From positions 1,938,996 to 2,002,995 of the forward strand of contig ONZJ01000002.1 in assembly GCA_900313005.1 (NCBI GenBank): a stretch of DNA of 64,000 nt, in the 5' to 3' direction. The stretch comes from Rhodobacteraceae bacterium EL129 (GTDB taxonomy: Bacteria; Pseudomonadota; Alphaproteobacteria; Rhodobacterales; Rhodobacteraceae). The notes under the pieces were generated by a model. The model was not told the origin of the DNA. It did no database searches and saw only the letters and a program-made list of their open reading frames with translations. Every line of letters begins with the position of its first letter. The stretch's first letter is position 1. Made by a program: the position numbers and the translations under genes. Of the stretch, positions 47,524 through 56,300 are shown piece after piece.

Positions 47524-47654
47524 CAAAGACTCTCCTTCTGGGCGACATGCTACCGCGCAACACGGTTTGGACGAAAGGGGATTCACAAAGCGAATCAGGT
47601 GTGGCATGGTCTCTTTGGATCGCCCGAAAGAGGCGACGGAAGAGGCAGACAGAG

Positions 47655-47957
47655 TTGAGACATTCCCGCAAACGGCCCGCCTTGGGCATTGTGATTTACT
47701 TTGCCGTGGCTTTTGGCCTCGGTGTTTATTTCACCTTTGCGGCGGTCCAAGGGGATTTCGGCTTGTTTCGCCGGGCTGAAATTGACGCTGAAACCATCGC
47801 CCTGACAGCGCAGCTGGACGAGTTGAAAGATCAGGTGGCCGTCATGGAAAACCTGACCAAACGCCTGTCCGACACCTATCTGGACATTGATCTGCTGGAT
47901 CAACAAGCCCGTGATGTTTTAGGCCTGCTGCGTTCGGATGAGATCGTGATCCGCTGA
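47655..47957 (+). CDS. ftsB: FtsB/DivIC-like septum formation initiator
   Basis: 100 residues if translation begins at TTG 47655; no ATG or GTG in frame gives a sensible start. A GGAAGAGG site lies about 12 nt upstream. One membrane helix ('ALGIVIYFAVAFGLGVYFTF') is followed by a short coiled coil ('ETIALTAQLDELKDQVAVME') and 'LDIDLLDQQARDVLGLLRSDEIVIR' (in parts), the family ending. It should link FtsL and FtsQ at the division site. In related genomes I remember ftsB next to pdhA; here 6.9 kb separates them. Confidence 0.85.
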   Translation: MRHSRKRPALGIVIYFAVAFGLGVYFTFAAVQGDFGLFRRAEIDAETIALTAQLDELKDQVAVMENLTKRLSDTYLDIDLLDQQARDVLGLLRSDEIVIR

Positions 47958-47963
47958 GCGGCC

Positions 47964-48338
47964 TTACCCCTCCACTTTCACATAAACCGTGGATGAAACA
48001 TCCATAGGCGCATTGGGTGATGTGAAATCATAATTGATCTGCTCAACCCTGATCGTTTCGGCCTGCCCCGGCTGAAAGGTGTAGCCCCGGATTCCGTCCG
48101 CAAAGGTGACGCGTTTGCCCGATGGCAGCACTCCTACAAAACAGGGATAGGGCGTGCCGGACATGCCGTAGCACTGATCCTGCTCTCCGGTGATCTGCAC
48201 CTCGAATGTGCTACGTGACAGGATCGGAGCACCCGGATAAGCATCAGCCCGAGACGCCGGGTCCGGTGTGACCGCTGACAAACATCCGGCCAGCACCAGA
48301 GGAAGACCCCCCGCGATAAAAACGTGTTTGACTGGCAT
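47964..48338 (-). CDS. small lipoprotein, DUF4377-like
   Basis: 124 residues from ATG 48338, chosen because AGGAG lies about 7 nt upstream; an ATG 15 nt earlier is possible. The lipobox is LAGC (Cys19). The C-terminal 90 residues have 'CYGMSGTPYPCFVG', 'IRGYTFQPGQAETIRVEQI' and 'PMDVSSTVYVKVEG', which match the layout of DUF4377 as I recall it. It lies 23 nt after the second FAD/GcvT gene and could be part of that transcript. Ends 6 nt from convergent ftsB. Confidence 0.6.
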   Translation of the reverse strand: MPVKHVFIAGGLPLVLAGCLSAVTPDPASRADAYPGAPILSRSTFEVQITGEQDQCYGMSGTPYPCFVGVLPSGKRVTFADGIRGYTFQPGQAETIRVEQINYDFTSPNAPMDVSSTVYVKVEG

Positions 48339-48361
48339 ATCCGATCTCCTCATCCTGCGGT

Positions 48362-50761
48362 CTACGGGTCTTTCATGCGTTGGTTGGCCGGATCATAAGG
48401 GGCCTGCGCAAGGCGTTTTGCCGCGCGCATCTGTCCCAATATACGCAGGCTCAGCCCATCTTGCACCGGCTCTCGCAAGAGTGCCTGAGCAAGCACCTTG
48501 CCCGTGCGGTGGCCATAAGCACCCGAAGTGACAACACCGATCACACGCCCCTGCGCCTCGACCGGGTGCGCATAAAAGGGGTCGACCTCTCCGGCCTCAA
48601 TCTCCAACAATGCCATCTCCCAAATCTCGGACTTTGCCCGGGCCAGCATGGCGTCACGCCCGACAAAGCATCGCCCTTCCGTCTGCACAAACCGGGCTTG
48701 CCCGGTCTGCAGCGGTGTGCGTTCCGTAGTCAGATCGCTGCCCCAGGCGACATACCCTTTTTCGAGCCGCAGGGCGTTGGCGGCATACGCACCGTAGAAG
48801 CCTATACCATACGGTTGACCTGCGCTTTCCAACGCCTCGAACACCGTGCAGGCCTCCTCGCGCGGCACGTGCAGCTCCCATCCCAACTCGCCGACGTAGG
48901 ACACGCGCAGCGCGCGGGCCGTCACACCGGCGACGGTAATCTCTTGGACGCTCAGCCAAGGTCCCAGCGGATCAGAAGACACCGCGCTGAGCACATCACG
49001 CGACATGGGCCCCATCAGACCAATGACTGCGGTTGCCTCAGTACTATTCGTCACAGTTACATCGTGGGCCACGGCATGGGCGCAGAGCAGATCAAAATCC
49101 ATCTCTTCGGCCGCTGCGGCCGAGGTCAGATAGGCGTGCGTCGGCGATAGGTCCGCCACGGTAAATTCTGCAGCAACGCCACCTGCGGATGTCAAAACAT
49201 GGATCAGGCCGACCCGCCCGACCTGCGGCGGGGCGTTGGCCCCCAACGTCTCCAGAAACTCCTGCGTGCCAGGTCCTGTCACCTCAAACTTGGAAAAGAC
49301 CGATAGGTCCGCCAAGGCCACCCGCTGAGATACGGCGTCGCATTCGCGGGCGACGGGTTCAAACCAGTTGGCCCGGCGAAAGCTCTCTTCGGCCCGTACC
49401 CCTGGTGTGTCTGAAAACCAGTTAGGGCGTTCCCAGCCATAGGCTGCTCCCATCACGGCCCCCCGCGCCAGCATTAAGTCGTGCAGCGGCGACAGACGCA
49501 GATTGCGGCCTGCGGGGCGTTCCTCATGCGGATAGTGGACGCCAAACTGAAGGCCGAAGCATTCGATCGCCTTGTCCACGCGGTACGCGCGCCCCGCCCA
49601 TTGACCAAAACGGCGCGGATCGACAGCCAAGGCATCCATGGGGGGCGCGCCATGTGTCATCCAGTGGGCCAGGAACCAGCCTGCGCCACCGCCCTCCATC
49701 ACACCCATCGACGAGCCGGTCAGCAACCAGGCATTGGGCGTCTGAAAGGCCGGTCCGATCAAAGGGTTGGCGTCCGGTGTGAAGGTGATTGGGCCGTTGA
49801 TCACCGACTTTACACCGGCTGTGCCAAGGGCTGAAATACGGTCCATTGCGGCCTCGATAATATGTTCCACCCGGTCCAGATCAGGGGGCATCAAATCGGC
49901 TCCAAACTCTGGCGGGACACCATCGACAGACCAAACCTGCGCTTTGGTCTCGTAAGGCCCAAGGATCAGCCCATGACGTTCCTGACGCACATACCAGCTT
50001 TCTTCGGGATCACGGATAATTGGTAACTCAGGCAGGCCTTGGGACTGCCGCTCGGACACGGCCTGAACGGTGTCGGTTACAAGATACTGGTGCAGCACCG
50101 GCACACTGGGCACGTTGACGCCCATCTTTTGGCCGATCTCATAGCCCCATGTCCCGGCCGCATTCACGATATGCGCCGCCCGGTAGGTGGCTTTGAGGCT
50201 TTCGACAATCCACGCCGCGCCTTCCCGACGGATAGCCTGCACCGGCTCATATCGCCGAATGTGCCCCCCGCCCTGCGTGGCCACCTGGGCCATGGCATTT
50301 GTCGCAAGTGTCGGGTCAACGTGGCCGTCGTCCGGCTCGTATATGCCCCCGAGCAACCCATCAAGCTGGGCCAACGGATGCAATTCCGCAATGCGTTCGG
50401 GTGTCAAAACCTCAAGCGGATATCCGGTAAAGGAAGATAGTCCAGCCACATGGCGAAACTCGTCCATGCGATCGGGATTGCGGGTGATGCGCATGGCCCC
50501 CGAACGGTGAAAGCCGCAGCTTTGACCTGTTTGGTCAGGCAGAATATCACGGTAAAGCCGCACAGACGTGGCGCGCAGCTCCTGTATGGTAGCATTGTGG
50601 GCAAAGTGGGTACACAACCCCGCAGCATGCCATGTTGATCCGTGTGTCAGATCATTTTTCTCAAGCAGAACAACATCCTGCCATCCGTTCTTCACAAGAT
50701 GGTAGAGCAGTGAGGTGCCCATCACCCCGCCGCCAATGATCACAACCTGCACGTCGTTCAT
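48362..50761 (-). CDS. FAD-dependent demethylase with GcvT domains (dimethylglycine/sarcosine dehydrogenase-like)
   Basis: 799 residues. The N-terminal DAO-type FAD domain has 'VIIGGGVMGTSLLYHLV' and 'HGSTWHAAGL', the region where DMGDH-type enzymes bind FAD to His. It is followed by the FAD-dependent middle domain and then GcvT folate-binding domains ('LSVFSKFEVTGPGTQEFLE', 'SYVGELGWELHVPREEA'). It should oxidise an N-methyl group and pass it to tetrahydrofolate. The start overlaps the stop of its paralog by 4 nt. The N-terminal sequence differs more from canonical DMGDH than the upstream copy. Confidence 0.87.
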   Translation of the reverse strand: MNDVQVVIIGGGVMGTSLLYHLVKNGWQDVVLLEKNDLTHGSTWHAAGLCTHFAHNATIQELRATSVRLYRDILPDQTGQSCGFHRSGAMRITRNPDRMDEFRHVAGLSSFTGYPLEVLTPERIAELHPLAQLDGLLGGIYEPDDGHVDPTLATNAMAQVATQGGGHIRRYEPVQAIRREGAAWIVESLKATYRAAHIVNAAGTWGYEIGQKMGVNVPSVPVLHQYLVTDTVQAVSERQSQGLPELPIIRDPEESWYVRQERHGLILGPYETKAQVWSVDGVPPEFGADLMPPDLDRVEHIIEAAMDRISALGTAGVKSVINGPITFTPDANPLIGPAFQTPNAWLLTGSSMGVMEGGGAGWFLAHWMTHGAPPMDALAVDPRRFGQWAGRAYRVDKAIECFGLQFGVHYPHEERPAGRNLRLSPLHDLMLARGAVMGAAYGWERPNWFSDTPGVRAEESFRRANWFEPVARECDAVSQRVALADLSVFSKFEVTGPGTQEFLETLGANAPPQVGRVGLIHVLTSAGGVAAEFTVADLSPTHAYLTSAAAAEEMDFDLLCAHAVAHDVTVTNSTEATAVIGLMGPMSRDVLSAVSSDPLGPWLSVQEITVAGVTARALRVSYVGELGWELHVPREEACTVFEALESAGQPYGIGFYGAYAANALRLEKGYVAWGSDLTTERTPLQTGQARFVQTEGRCFVGRDAMLARAKSEIWEMALLEIEAGEVDPFYAHPVEAQGRVIGVVTSGAYGHRTGKVLAQALLREPVQDGLSLRILGQMRAAKRLAQAPYDPANQRMKDP

Positions 50762-53157
50762 GCACGCATCCTTTCGCCGTTGGGGTCAAATGGCACCTTG
50801 GGCAGCACGGTAACTGGATAACACTCGCCTGCCACGTCGACTTCGAACACACGGGCGCAGGTCTCAGCCATGGATTCATCCGGTGCGACGCCGATCAACC
50901 CAAACGCAAGGGTCAAACCGGTGCGCGGCCCTTGCCCGCCGCTGGTGGTTAAACCGACCACCTGACCAGCCTCGCGGATCAACTCGTCGTGCAACATAAG
51001 GTGGCGGCCTTCGATGCGCAGCAAACACAGGCGGCGGGTCAGCCCGGCGGTTTTTTGTGCACTCAGGGCCGCCTTGCCAATGAACTCTTTGGACCAATCC
51101 ACGGCAAAACCCAATCCGGCCTCAAACGCCGAGATTTCGGGTCCCAGATCATGGCCCCAATGCTTGAATCCCTTTTCCAACCGACAGCCGTTCAGGGCGT
51201 AATGCCCCATCGGGGTGGCTCCGGTTGCGATTAGAGACTCAAATACAGGTCCGGCATGGGCCACGGGGATCGACAGCTCCCACCCCAGCTCTCCAACGAA
51301 ACTGAGCCGTGTGGCCCTGCAGGATTGCCCCGCAACCTGCATGAGTCTGCTAGATGCAAAGGGGAAGGCCTGCCAATCGTCTTCGGACAAAGTGGACAGT
51401 GTGTCCCGTGCGCCTGCCCCCATGACACCAATCACAACCTCCGATTCTGTGACGTCGTGCACAAGGACGTCAAACCCAACAGCTGCCCGCTGCAGCAGCG
51501 CGGCATCCCGCCAGCGTGTCGCCGCCCCTGAGGTGAGGCGATAGTACTGTTCGGCCAGCCGGGTGACGGTGACATCCGCCTCAACCCCACCTTTGGCATT
51601 AAGGATCGGCGTGTAAACTGCGCGGCCAATGTCACGCGCAATCCGGGCCGTGCAGAGATGGTCCAAAAACCGGGTGGCGTCCGGGCCTGAGATATCAAAT
51701 TTGCCGAAAGGCGACAGATCCAGCAAAGCGGTCCCATGGTCCATCTGCCCGGCTTCACGCGCCGCAATCGGCCACCAAGGTTGGTCGCCCACGCTATAAG
51801 GTAGATCACGTTCGGCGTCTGAGGTCGCGTACCAAAGCCCACGCTCCCACCCTGCGGTTTGACCAAAGACCGCGCCCTGCCGGGCCCATGCATCATGCAG
51901 CGCAGACGTCCGAAGGTCGCGCCCTGCGGTTGGGTGCTTGTAGGGCCAGTGCAGGGCCATCAAGTCACTAACGGCCTCTCGCATCCGCGCGGTCATATGG
52001 GCGGTTGAGGCAGCGGCAGGGTCTGCGCGAGCGATATCCACTTCCCAGACGTCCATCGGCGCTTCTCCCTGCACCATCCAGTCCGCCAAAAGCCGCCCCA
52101 CTCCGGCTGACGACATCACGCCGACCGAGTTCATTCCAGCGGCCACAAACAACCCATCCGTCTGGGGCGCGGCCCCGATCAATGGCTTGGTATCATTGGT
52201 GAAACTTTCCGGGCCATTCATGAAATGCTGAATGCCCGTGTTCTCCAACTCTGGCATCAGCTCGAGGGCCACCTGCATGAAAGGCATAAATTGATCCCAA
52301 TCTTCAGGCAGTTCCAGAAAAGGCCGATTGCCTTCGGGGCCAAAGGCGTTCCAGCATTTGGCATCTGGCTCAAACCCGCCGATCACAAGCCGTCCGGCAT
52401 CGCCCTTGATGTAAATCCCGGTGTCCATGTCGCGCAAAACTGGGAACGGGTCGGGCAAGTTCGACATCGGTTCGGTCACGATGTACATATGTTCAACCGC
52501 CTGCAATGGCAGTGCCTCGCCCAATTTATCCATAAGCGGTTTGGACCACGCACCTGCACAAAGCGCCACTTTGGTTGCCTCGATCACCTCGCCGTCCGCA
52601 AGCCGCACTCCGGTGACGGCCCCGCCTTGCTTCAGAATCTCCACCACCTCTGCACCTTCGCGCAGGGTCGCCCCGTAGTCTTGCGCCGCTCTTGCATAGG
52701 CCATGCACAAATCAACCGGATTGACGTTCGCATCTTCGGGGACCGCCATGCAGCCTGCATGCTGCGCGACATTCAATCCCGGCACCGCGTCCGAGGCCAA
52801 ACTTGCGGGACCCACCTGAGGGGTGAGGCCCGCGTGCTGTCCAAGGGCCGCAATTCGGCGCAGTTCATCCATCCGCTCGCGCCTGCGGGCCAGCCAGTAT
52901 CCCCCCGTCCGACGGTATCCTGTGGACATACCTGTTTCGGCTTCAAGCCGGGGGAACAACTCCAGCGCATAGCTAGCCAGCTGCGTCATGTTGGGGGTCG
53001 CACGTAAGGGGCCTACAATGCCCGCAGCATGCCACGAGGTGCCCGATGTCAGTTGGTTGCGCTCCAATAGTAATACTTCGTCCACACCTTGTTTGGCCAA
53101 ATGATACGCCAGAGACAAACCGATGGCCCCTCCGCCGATGATGATCGTGCGGTTCAT
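50758..53157 (-). CDS. FAD-dependent demethylase with GcvT domains (DMGDH/SarDH-like), upstream paralog
   Basis: 799 residues, the same length as the next gene. 'IIGGGAIGLSLAYHLAKQG' and 'LTSGTSWHAAGIVGPLR' match dimethylglycine/sarcosine dehydrogenase closely, including the WH for covalent FAD. The C-terminal half has GcvT signatures 'LDLSPFGKFDISGPDATRFL' and 'SFVGELGWELSIPVAH'. It lies 15 nt after the mttB homolog, so the three genes form one transcript. Substrate (dimethylglycine, sarcosine or another methylamine) cannot be told from sequence. Confidence 0.9.
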   Translation of the reverse strand: MNRTIIIGGGAIGLSLAYHLAKQGVDEVLLLERNQLTSGTSWHAAGIVGPLRATPNMTQLASYALELFPRLEAETGMSTGYRRTGGYWLARRRERMDELRRIAALGQHAGLTPQVGPASLASDAVPGLNVAQHAGCMAVPEDANVNPVDLCMAYARAAQDYGATLREGAEVVEILKQGGAVTGVRLADGEVIEATKVALCAGAWSKPLMDKLGEALPLQAVEHMYIVTEPMSNLPDPFPVLRDMDTGIYIKGDAGRLVIGGFEPDAKCWNAFGPEGNRPFLELPEDWDQFMPFMQVALELMPELENTGIQHFMNGPESFTNDTKPLIGAAPQTDGLFVAAGMNSVGVMSSAGVGRLLADWMVQGEAPMDVWEVDIARADPAAASTAHMTARMREAVSDLMALHWPYKHPTAGRDLRTSALHDAWARQGAVFGQTAGWERGLWYATSDAERDLPYSVGDQPWWPIAAREAGQMDHGTALLDLSPFGKFDISGPDATRFLDHLCTARIARDIGRAVYTPILNAKGGVEADVTVTRLAEQYYRLTSGAATRWRDAALLQRAAVGFDVLVHDVTESEVVIGVMGAGARDTLSTLSEDDWQAFPFASSRLMQVAGQSCRATRLSFVGELGWELSIPVAHAGPVFESLIATGATPMGHYALNGCRLEKGFKHWGHDLGPEISAFEAGLGFAVDWSKEFIGKAALSAQKTAGLTRRLCLLRIEGRHLMLHDELIREAGQVVGLTTSGGQGPRTGLTLAFGLIGVAPDESMAETCARVFEVDVAGECYPVTVLPKVPFDPNGERMRA

Positions 53158-53172
53158 CCGGTTTTCCTGACA

Positions 53173-54699
53173 TCAGAAGTAGTCGGCATCCGGCATCTCG
53201 GCTTTGCGTTTGGCGATATAGGCCTGCAATTCCTCATCAATCGCGGGGTCCAGCCCGGGATCTTCGTAGTGTTCCAGATGGGTCTTCCACAGCGCATTGG
53301 CCCTTTGCGCCGTGTCCAGACCACCTGCGTCCTGCCATTGTTCATAGGACGCATTATCCGGTGTTTCAGGGCGAAACAGCGCCGAGAGAAAATTGGCCTG
53401 GGTGTGTTCTGACCCCAGAAAATGTTGGCCCGGGCCAGTGTCGGCAATGGCCTGCATGGCCTGCGCATTCTCGGACAGGTCAATGCCGTCAAAGAACCGC
53501 GCCATCTTTCCACACAGATCCGCATCAATCATGGTCTTCTCAAACCCGGTGACCAGCCCGCCTTCCAGCCAGCCCGTGGCGTGGTTGATCACATTGGCCC
53601 CGGCGAACATTGCCATCATCAGCCCCCAGGTGGCCTCTTGCTGGCTTTGGGCATCAGGGAGTTTGGACGCGCTGAGTGTGCCAACCGTGTGAAGCGGCAC
53701 GCCCAGACGTCGCGCCAGTTGGCCTGCGGCCAGAACCATTTGCCCGGCTTCAGGCGTACCAAAAGTCGGGGCACCGGATTGCATCGACATGGTCGAGGCG
53801 AAACTGCCCATCAGGCACGGGGCACCGGGGTTGATCAGTTGCACAAGGGTGAGAGCTGCCATCGTCTCGGCCAAGACCTGTGCCAATGTGCCCGCTACGG
53901 TGCAGGGGCTCATGGCCCCGGTCAGCACCCAGGGTGTGCAGGCCACCGGCTGACCTGCACGCGCATTGGCCTTGAGCGCGCCGGACATATGCCCGTCCAT
54001 CACCAGCGGTGCGTTGGTGTTGGACACACAATAGAGCACCGGGTTGTCGGCCACGTATTCTGCCCCAAAAACTATCCGTGCCATATCAATGGCATGGCCC
54101 GCCCGTTCGGCCCCGATAAAGGCCCCCATAAAGGGTCGATCCGACCAGCGGATATGGGCATAAAGCATATCGAGATGGCGTTTGTTCGCTGGCAGATCCG
54201 TAGGTTCGCAGACCACGCCGCCGGAATGGTGCAGCCAGGGAATGGTCTGGTGCAGTTTCACCAGTTGAATGAAATCCGCGTAGGTCGCATAGCGTCGGCC
54301 ATTGTCCAGATCCTGCACAAACGGCGGCCCCCAGGACGGGCACAATACCGTTGCGTCCCCTCCCATCTGCACAGTGTTCTCGGCGTTTCGGGCGTGTTGC
54401 AAAAACTGGCGGGGGGCCGTGGCCTGAATGGTCTGCCGACAAAAGCCCGGTTGAAACCGAACACGCGTGCCCTGCACATCGCATCCCGTAGCGGCCTTGA
54501 AGATGTCAAGCACCTCAGGCTCTTCAACGAAATCCATGCCGGTCTCGGCCAGAATTGCGTCTGCATTGGCCTCGATTTGCGCCATCCCCTCTTCGCTCAG
54601 CACATTCATCGTGCCAATCTTGCGCAGGATGTAAGGAGCTCGTGGTCCTGTGCCTTCGGCCTGTGAACGAGGACTATGGCGTCGGGTGCGTCGGGACAT
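53173..54699 (-). CDS. MttB-family (trimethylamine methyltransferase-like) protein, second copy
   Basis: 508 residues. The basic tail 'SRRTRRHSPRSQAEG' precedes the MttB barrel ('IGTMNVLSEEGMAQIEANAD', 'VLCPSWGPPFVQDLDNGRRY', 'GLMMAMFAGANVINHATGWL'). It is only moderately similar by eye to the copy at 34918, and again has no internal amber codon. First gene of the cassette with two FAD/GcvT demethylases, which suggests that it removes or transfers the first methyl of a quaternary amine and passes the product on. No corrinoid protein is nearby. Confidence 0.85.
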   Translation of the reverse strand: MSRRTRRHSPRSQAEGTGPRAPYILRKIGTMNVLSEEGMAQIEANADAILAETGMDFVEEPEVLDIFKAATGCDVQGTRVRFQPGFCRQTIQATAPRQFLQHARNAENTVQMGGDATVLCPSWGPPFVQDLDNGRRYATYADFIQLVKLHQTIPWLHHSGGVVCEPTDLPANKRHLDMLYAHIRWSDRPFMGAFIGAERAGHAIDMARIVFGAEYVADNPVLYCVSNTNAPLVMDGHMSGALKANARAGQPVACTPWVLTGAMSPCTVAGTLAQVLAETMAALTLVQLINPGAPCLMGSFASTMSMQSGAPTFGTPEAGQMVLAAGQLARRLGVPLHTVGTLSASKLPDAQSQQEATWGLMMAMFAGANVINHATGWLEGGLVTGFEKTMIDADLCGKMARFFDGIDLSENAQAMQAIADTGPGQHFLGSEHTQANFLSALFRPETPDNASYEQWQDAGGLDTAQRANALWKTHLEHYEDPGLDPAIDEELQAYIAKRKAEMPDADYF

Positions 54700-54768
54700 G
54701 GGTGTTGTGGCTTTCCTGAAGTCTGCCCCAAGAGTGCACAGCGCAGGGCATGATTTTCAAGCCCGTTC

Positions 54769-54785
54769 GCGACATCTTTGCAATT
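54769..54785 (-). promoter_or_regulatory. operator-like element upstream of the second mttB
   Basis: GCGACATCT-TTGCAATT resembles the centre of the 34681-34713 dyad (GCGACATCT-GTCGCTAATT). It lies about 70 nt before the mttB start in the gap shared with pdhA. The second arm is degraded, so this is suggestive only. Confidence 0.35.
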
Positions 54786-54843
54786 CCCGGAAATGCCGAA
54801 AGACCCGGTACCCTCCTGGCGGAACGCCTGCTATGATGCAAAT

Positions 54844-54861
54844 TAGTTTAACGCTAAACTA
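54844..54861 (+). promoter_or_regulatory. palindromic operator-like site upstream of pdhA
   Basis: TAGTTTA-ACGC-TAAACTA is a perfect 7-bp inverted repeat 27 nt before the pdhA ATG. Its inner part, GTTTAAC-N4-AACTA, recurs with the same spacing upstream of lpdA (9120-9135). Confidence 0.55.
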
Positions 54862-54888
54862 TATGCGTAACCGCAAGGAGACCCCTCG

Positions 54889-55902
54889 ATGGCCGCCAAG
54901 AAAACAACCAAGAAAACAAACACTTCCGGCGAAGAACTGAAAGAGTTCTACCGTGAGATGTTGCTGATCCGCCGATTCGAGGAAAAGGCAGGACAACTCT
55001 ACGGGATGGGTCTGATTGGCGGGTTCTGCCATCTTTACATCGGACAGGAAGCGGTTGTTGTCGGTCTGGAGGCTGCGACGAAAGAGGGTGACAAGCGCAT
55101 CACCACCTACCGCGATCACGGCCATATGCTGGCCTGCGGTATGGACCCCAATGGCGTGATGGCCGAACTGACCGGCCGCGAAGGGGGATACTCTCGCGGC
55201 AAGGGTGGATCGATGCACATGTTCAGTCGTGAAAAGCATTTTTATGGCGGACACGGCATTGTGGGTGCGAACGTGCCTTTGGGCGCGGGGCTGGCCTTTG
55301 CGGATAAATACAAAGGCAATGACAATGTGACTTTCACCTATTTCGGAGATGGTGCTGCGAACCAAGGCCAGGTGTATGAGACCTTCAACATGGCCGCCCT
55401 GTGGGACCTGCCGGTGATTTTTGTCATTGAAAACAACCAGTACGCCATGGGGACCAGCCAGCAGCGCTCGACCTCTTCTCCTGACATCTACCACCGGGGC
55501 GAGGCCTTTGGCATCCCCGGCGAAATGGTAGATGGCATGGATGTGCTGGCGGTCAAGGAAGCTGGCGAAAAGGCCGTTGCGCACTGCCGTGCGGGCAAGG
55601 GGCCGTATATCCTCGAGGTAAAAACCTACCGCTACCGCGGCCACTCTATGTCTGACCCGGCCAAGTATCGCACCCGCGAAGAGGTGCAAAAGGTACGCGA
55701 AGAAAAAGACGCCATCGAACACGTGCGCGATCTGCTGTTGCAGGGCAAACACGCGTCTGAGGACGATCTGAAAGCCGTCGACAAGGAAATCAAGGGCATC
55801 GTCAACAAATCCGCCGAATTTGCCAAGGAAAGCCCTGAACCCGATCTCAAAGAACTGTGGACCGACATATATGTCGAAGACAGTGATCACGAGGCGGCCT
55901 GA
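54889..55902 (+). CDS. pdhA: pyruvate dehydrogenase E1 component, alpha subunit
   Basis: 337 residues. ThDP motif GDGAANQGQVYETFNMAALW ends in NN (G153 to N183), and the regulatory-loop region is 'YRGHSMSDPAKYRT' (about 259-272). It decarboxylates pyruvate and acetylates the lipoyl group together with PdhB. The Lys/Thr-rich first 12 residues are a typical disordered start. AAGGAG lies 9 nt before the ATG. The stop overlaps the VOC gene start (TGATG). Confidence 0.97.
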   Translation: MAAKKTTKKTNTSGEELKEFYREMLLIRRFEEKAGQLYGMGLIGGFCHLYIGQEAVVVGLEAATKEGDKRITTYRDHGHMLACGMDPNGVMAELTGREGGYSRGKGGSMHMFSREKHFYGGHGIVGANVPLGAGLAFADKYKGNDNVTFTYFGDGAANQGQVYETFNMAALWDLPVIFVIENNQYAMGTSQQRSTSSPDIYHRGEAFGIPGEMVDGMDVLAVKEAGEKAVAHCRAGKGPYILEVKTYRYRGHSMSDPAKYRTREEVQKVREEKDAIEHVRDLLLQGKHASEDDLKAVDKEIKGIVNKSAEFAKESPEPDLKELWTDIYVEDSDHEAA

Positions 55903-56297
55903 TGCCCGCCCACTTTGAAATCCATGTAGATCAGATGGACCGTGCCAAACGGTTCTACGCGAAAGTGCTTGGCTGGAGCTTCACACCCATGTCTGACGGC
56001 GACGGTGACGAAGTGGAATACCACCTGATCACCGCCCCCGATATTGGTAACGGCCACACCCTGACCGGCGGCATGTTGCGCCGACTGGACAAAACCCCTG
56101 CTGCAGGTGGACCCATCCGCGGCTGCACACTTACATTTGAGGTGGCGGATGTGGACGCAACCTACGCCACCGCACTTGAGAATGGTGGGGCCGAAGCCCT
56201 GCCCCCCACCGATTTCCCCGGCATTGGCCGCGCCGCTTATTGTGAAGACGGCGAAGGCAACGTGTTCGGGTTCATTACATCTGAAGGAAAGAGCTAA
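55902..56297 (+). CDS. VOC-family protein inside the PDH operon
   Basis: 131 residues, glyoxalase/bleomycin-resistance fold. It has 'HFEIHVDQMDRAKRFYAKVLGW', 'GGMLRRLDKTPAAGG' and 'GRAAYCEDGEGNVFGFI'. The ATG overlaps the pdhA stop by one base, and pdhB begins 3 nt after its stop, so all are co-translated. Substrate unknown. Its tight packing suggests function during growth on pyruvate, perhaps removal of a toxic carbonyl side product, which is inference. Confidence 0.88.
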   Translation: MPAHFEIHVDQMDRAKRFYAKVLGWSFTPMSDGDGDEVEYHLITAPDIGNGHTLTGGMLRRLDKTPAAGGPIRGCTLTFEVADVDATYATALENGGAEALPPTDFPGIGRAAYCEDGEGNVFGFITSEGKS

Positions 56298-56300
56298 GCC

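Noticed and set aside
53422..54666. 414-codon open frame on the plus strand opposite the second mttB
   Set aside because: It is fully antisense to a clear MttB-family gene and rich in Arg, His and Gly in the way GC-rich shadow frames are. It has no family motif.
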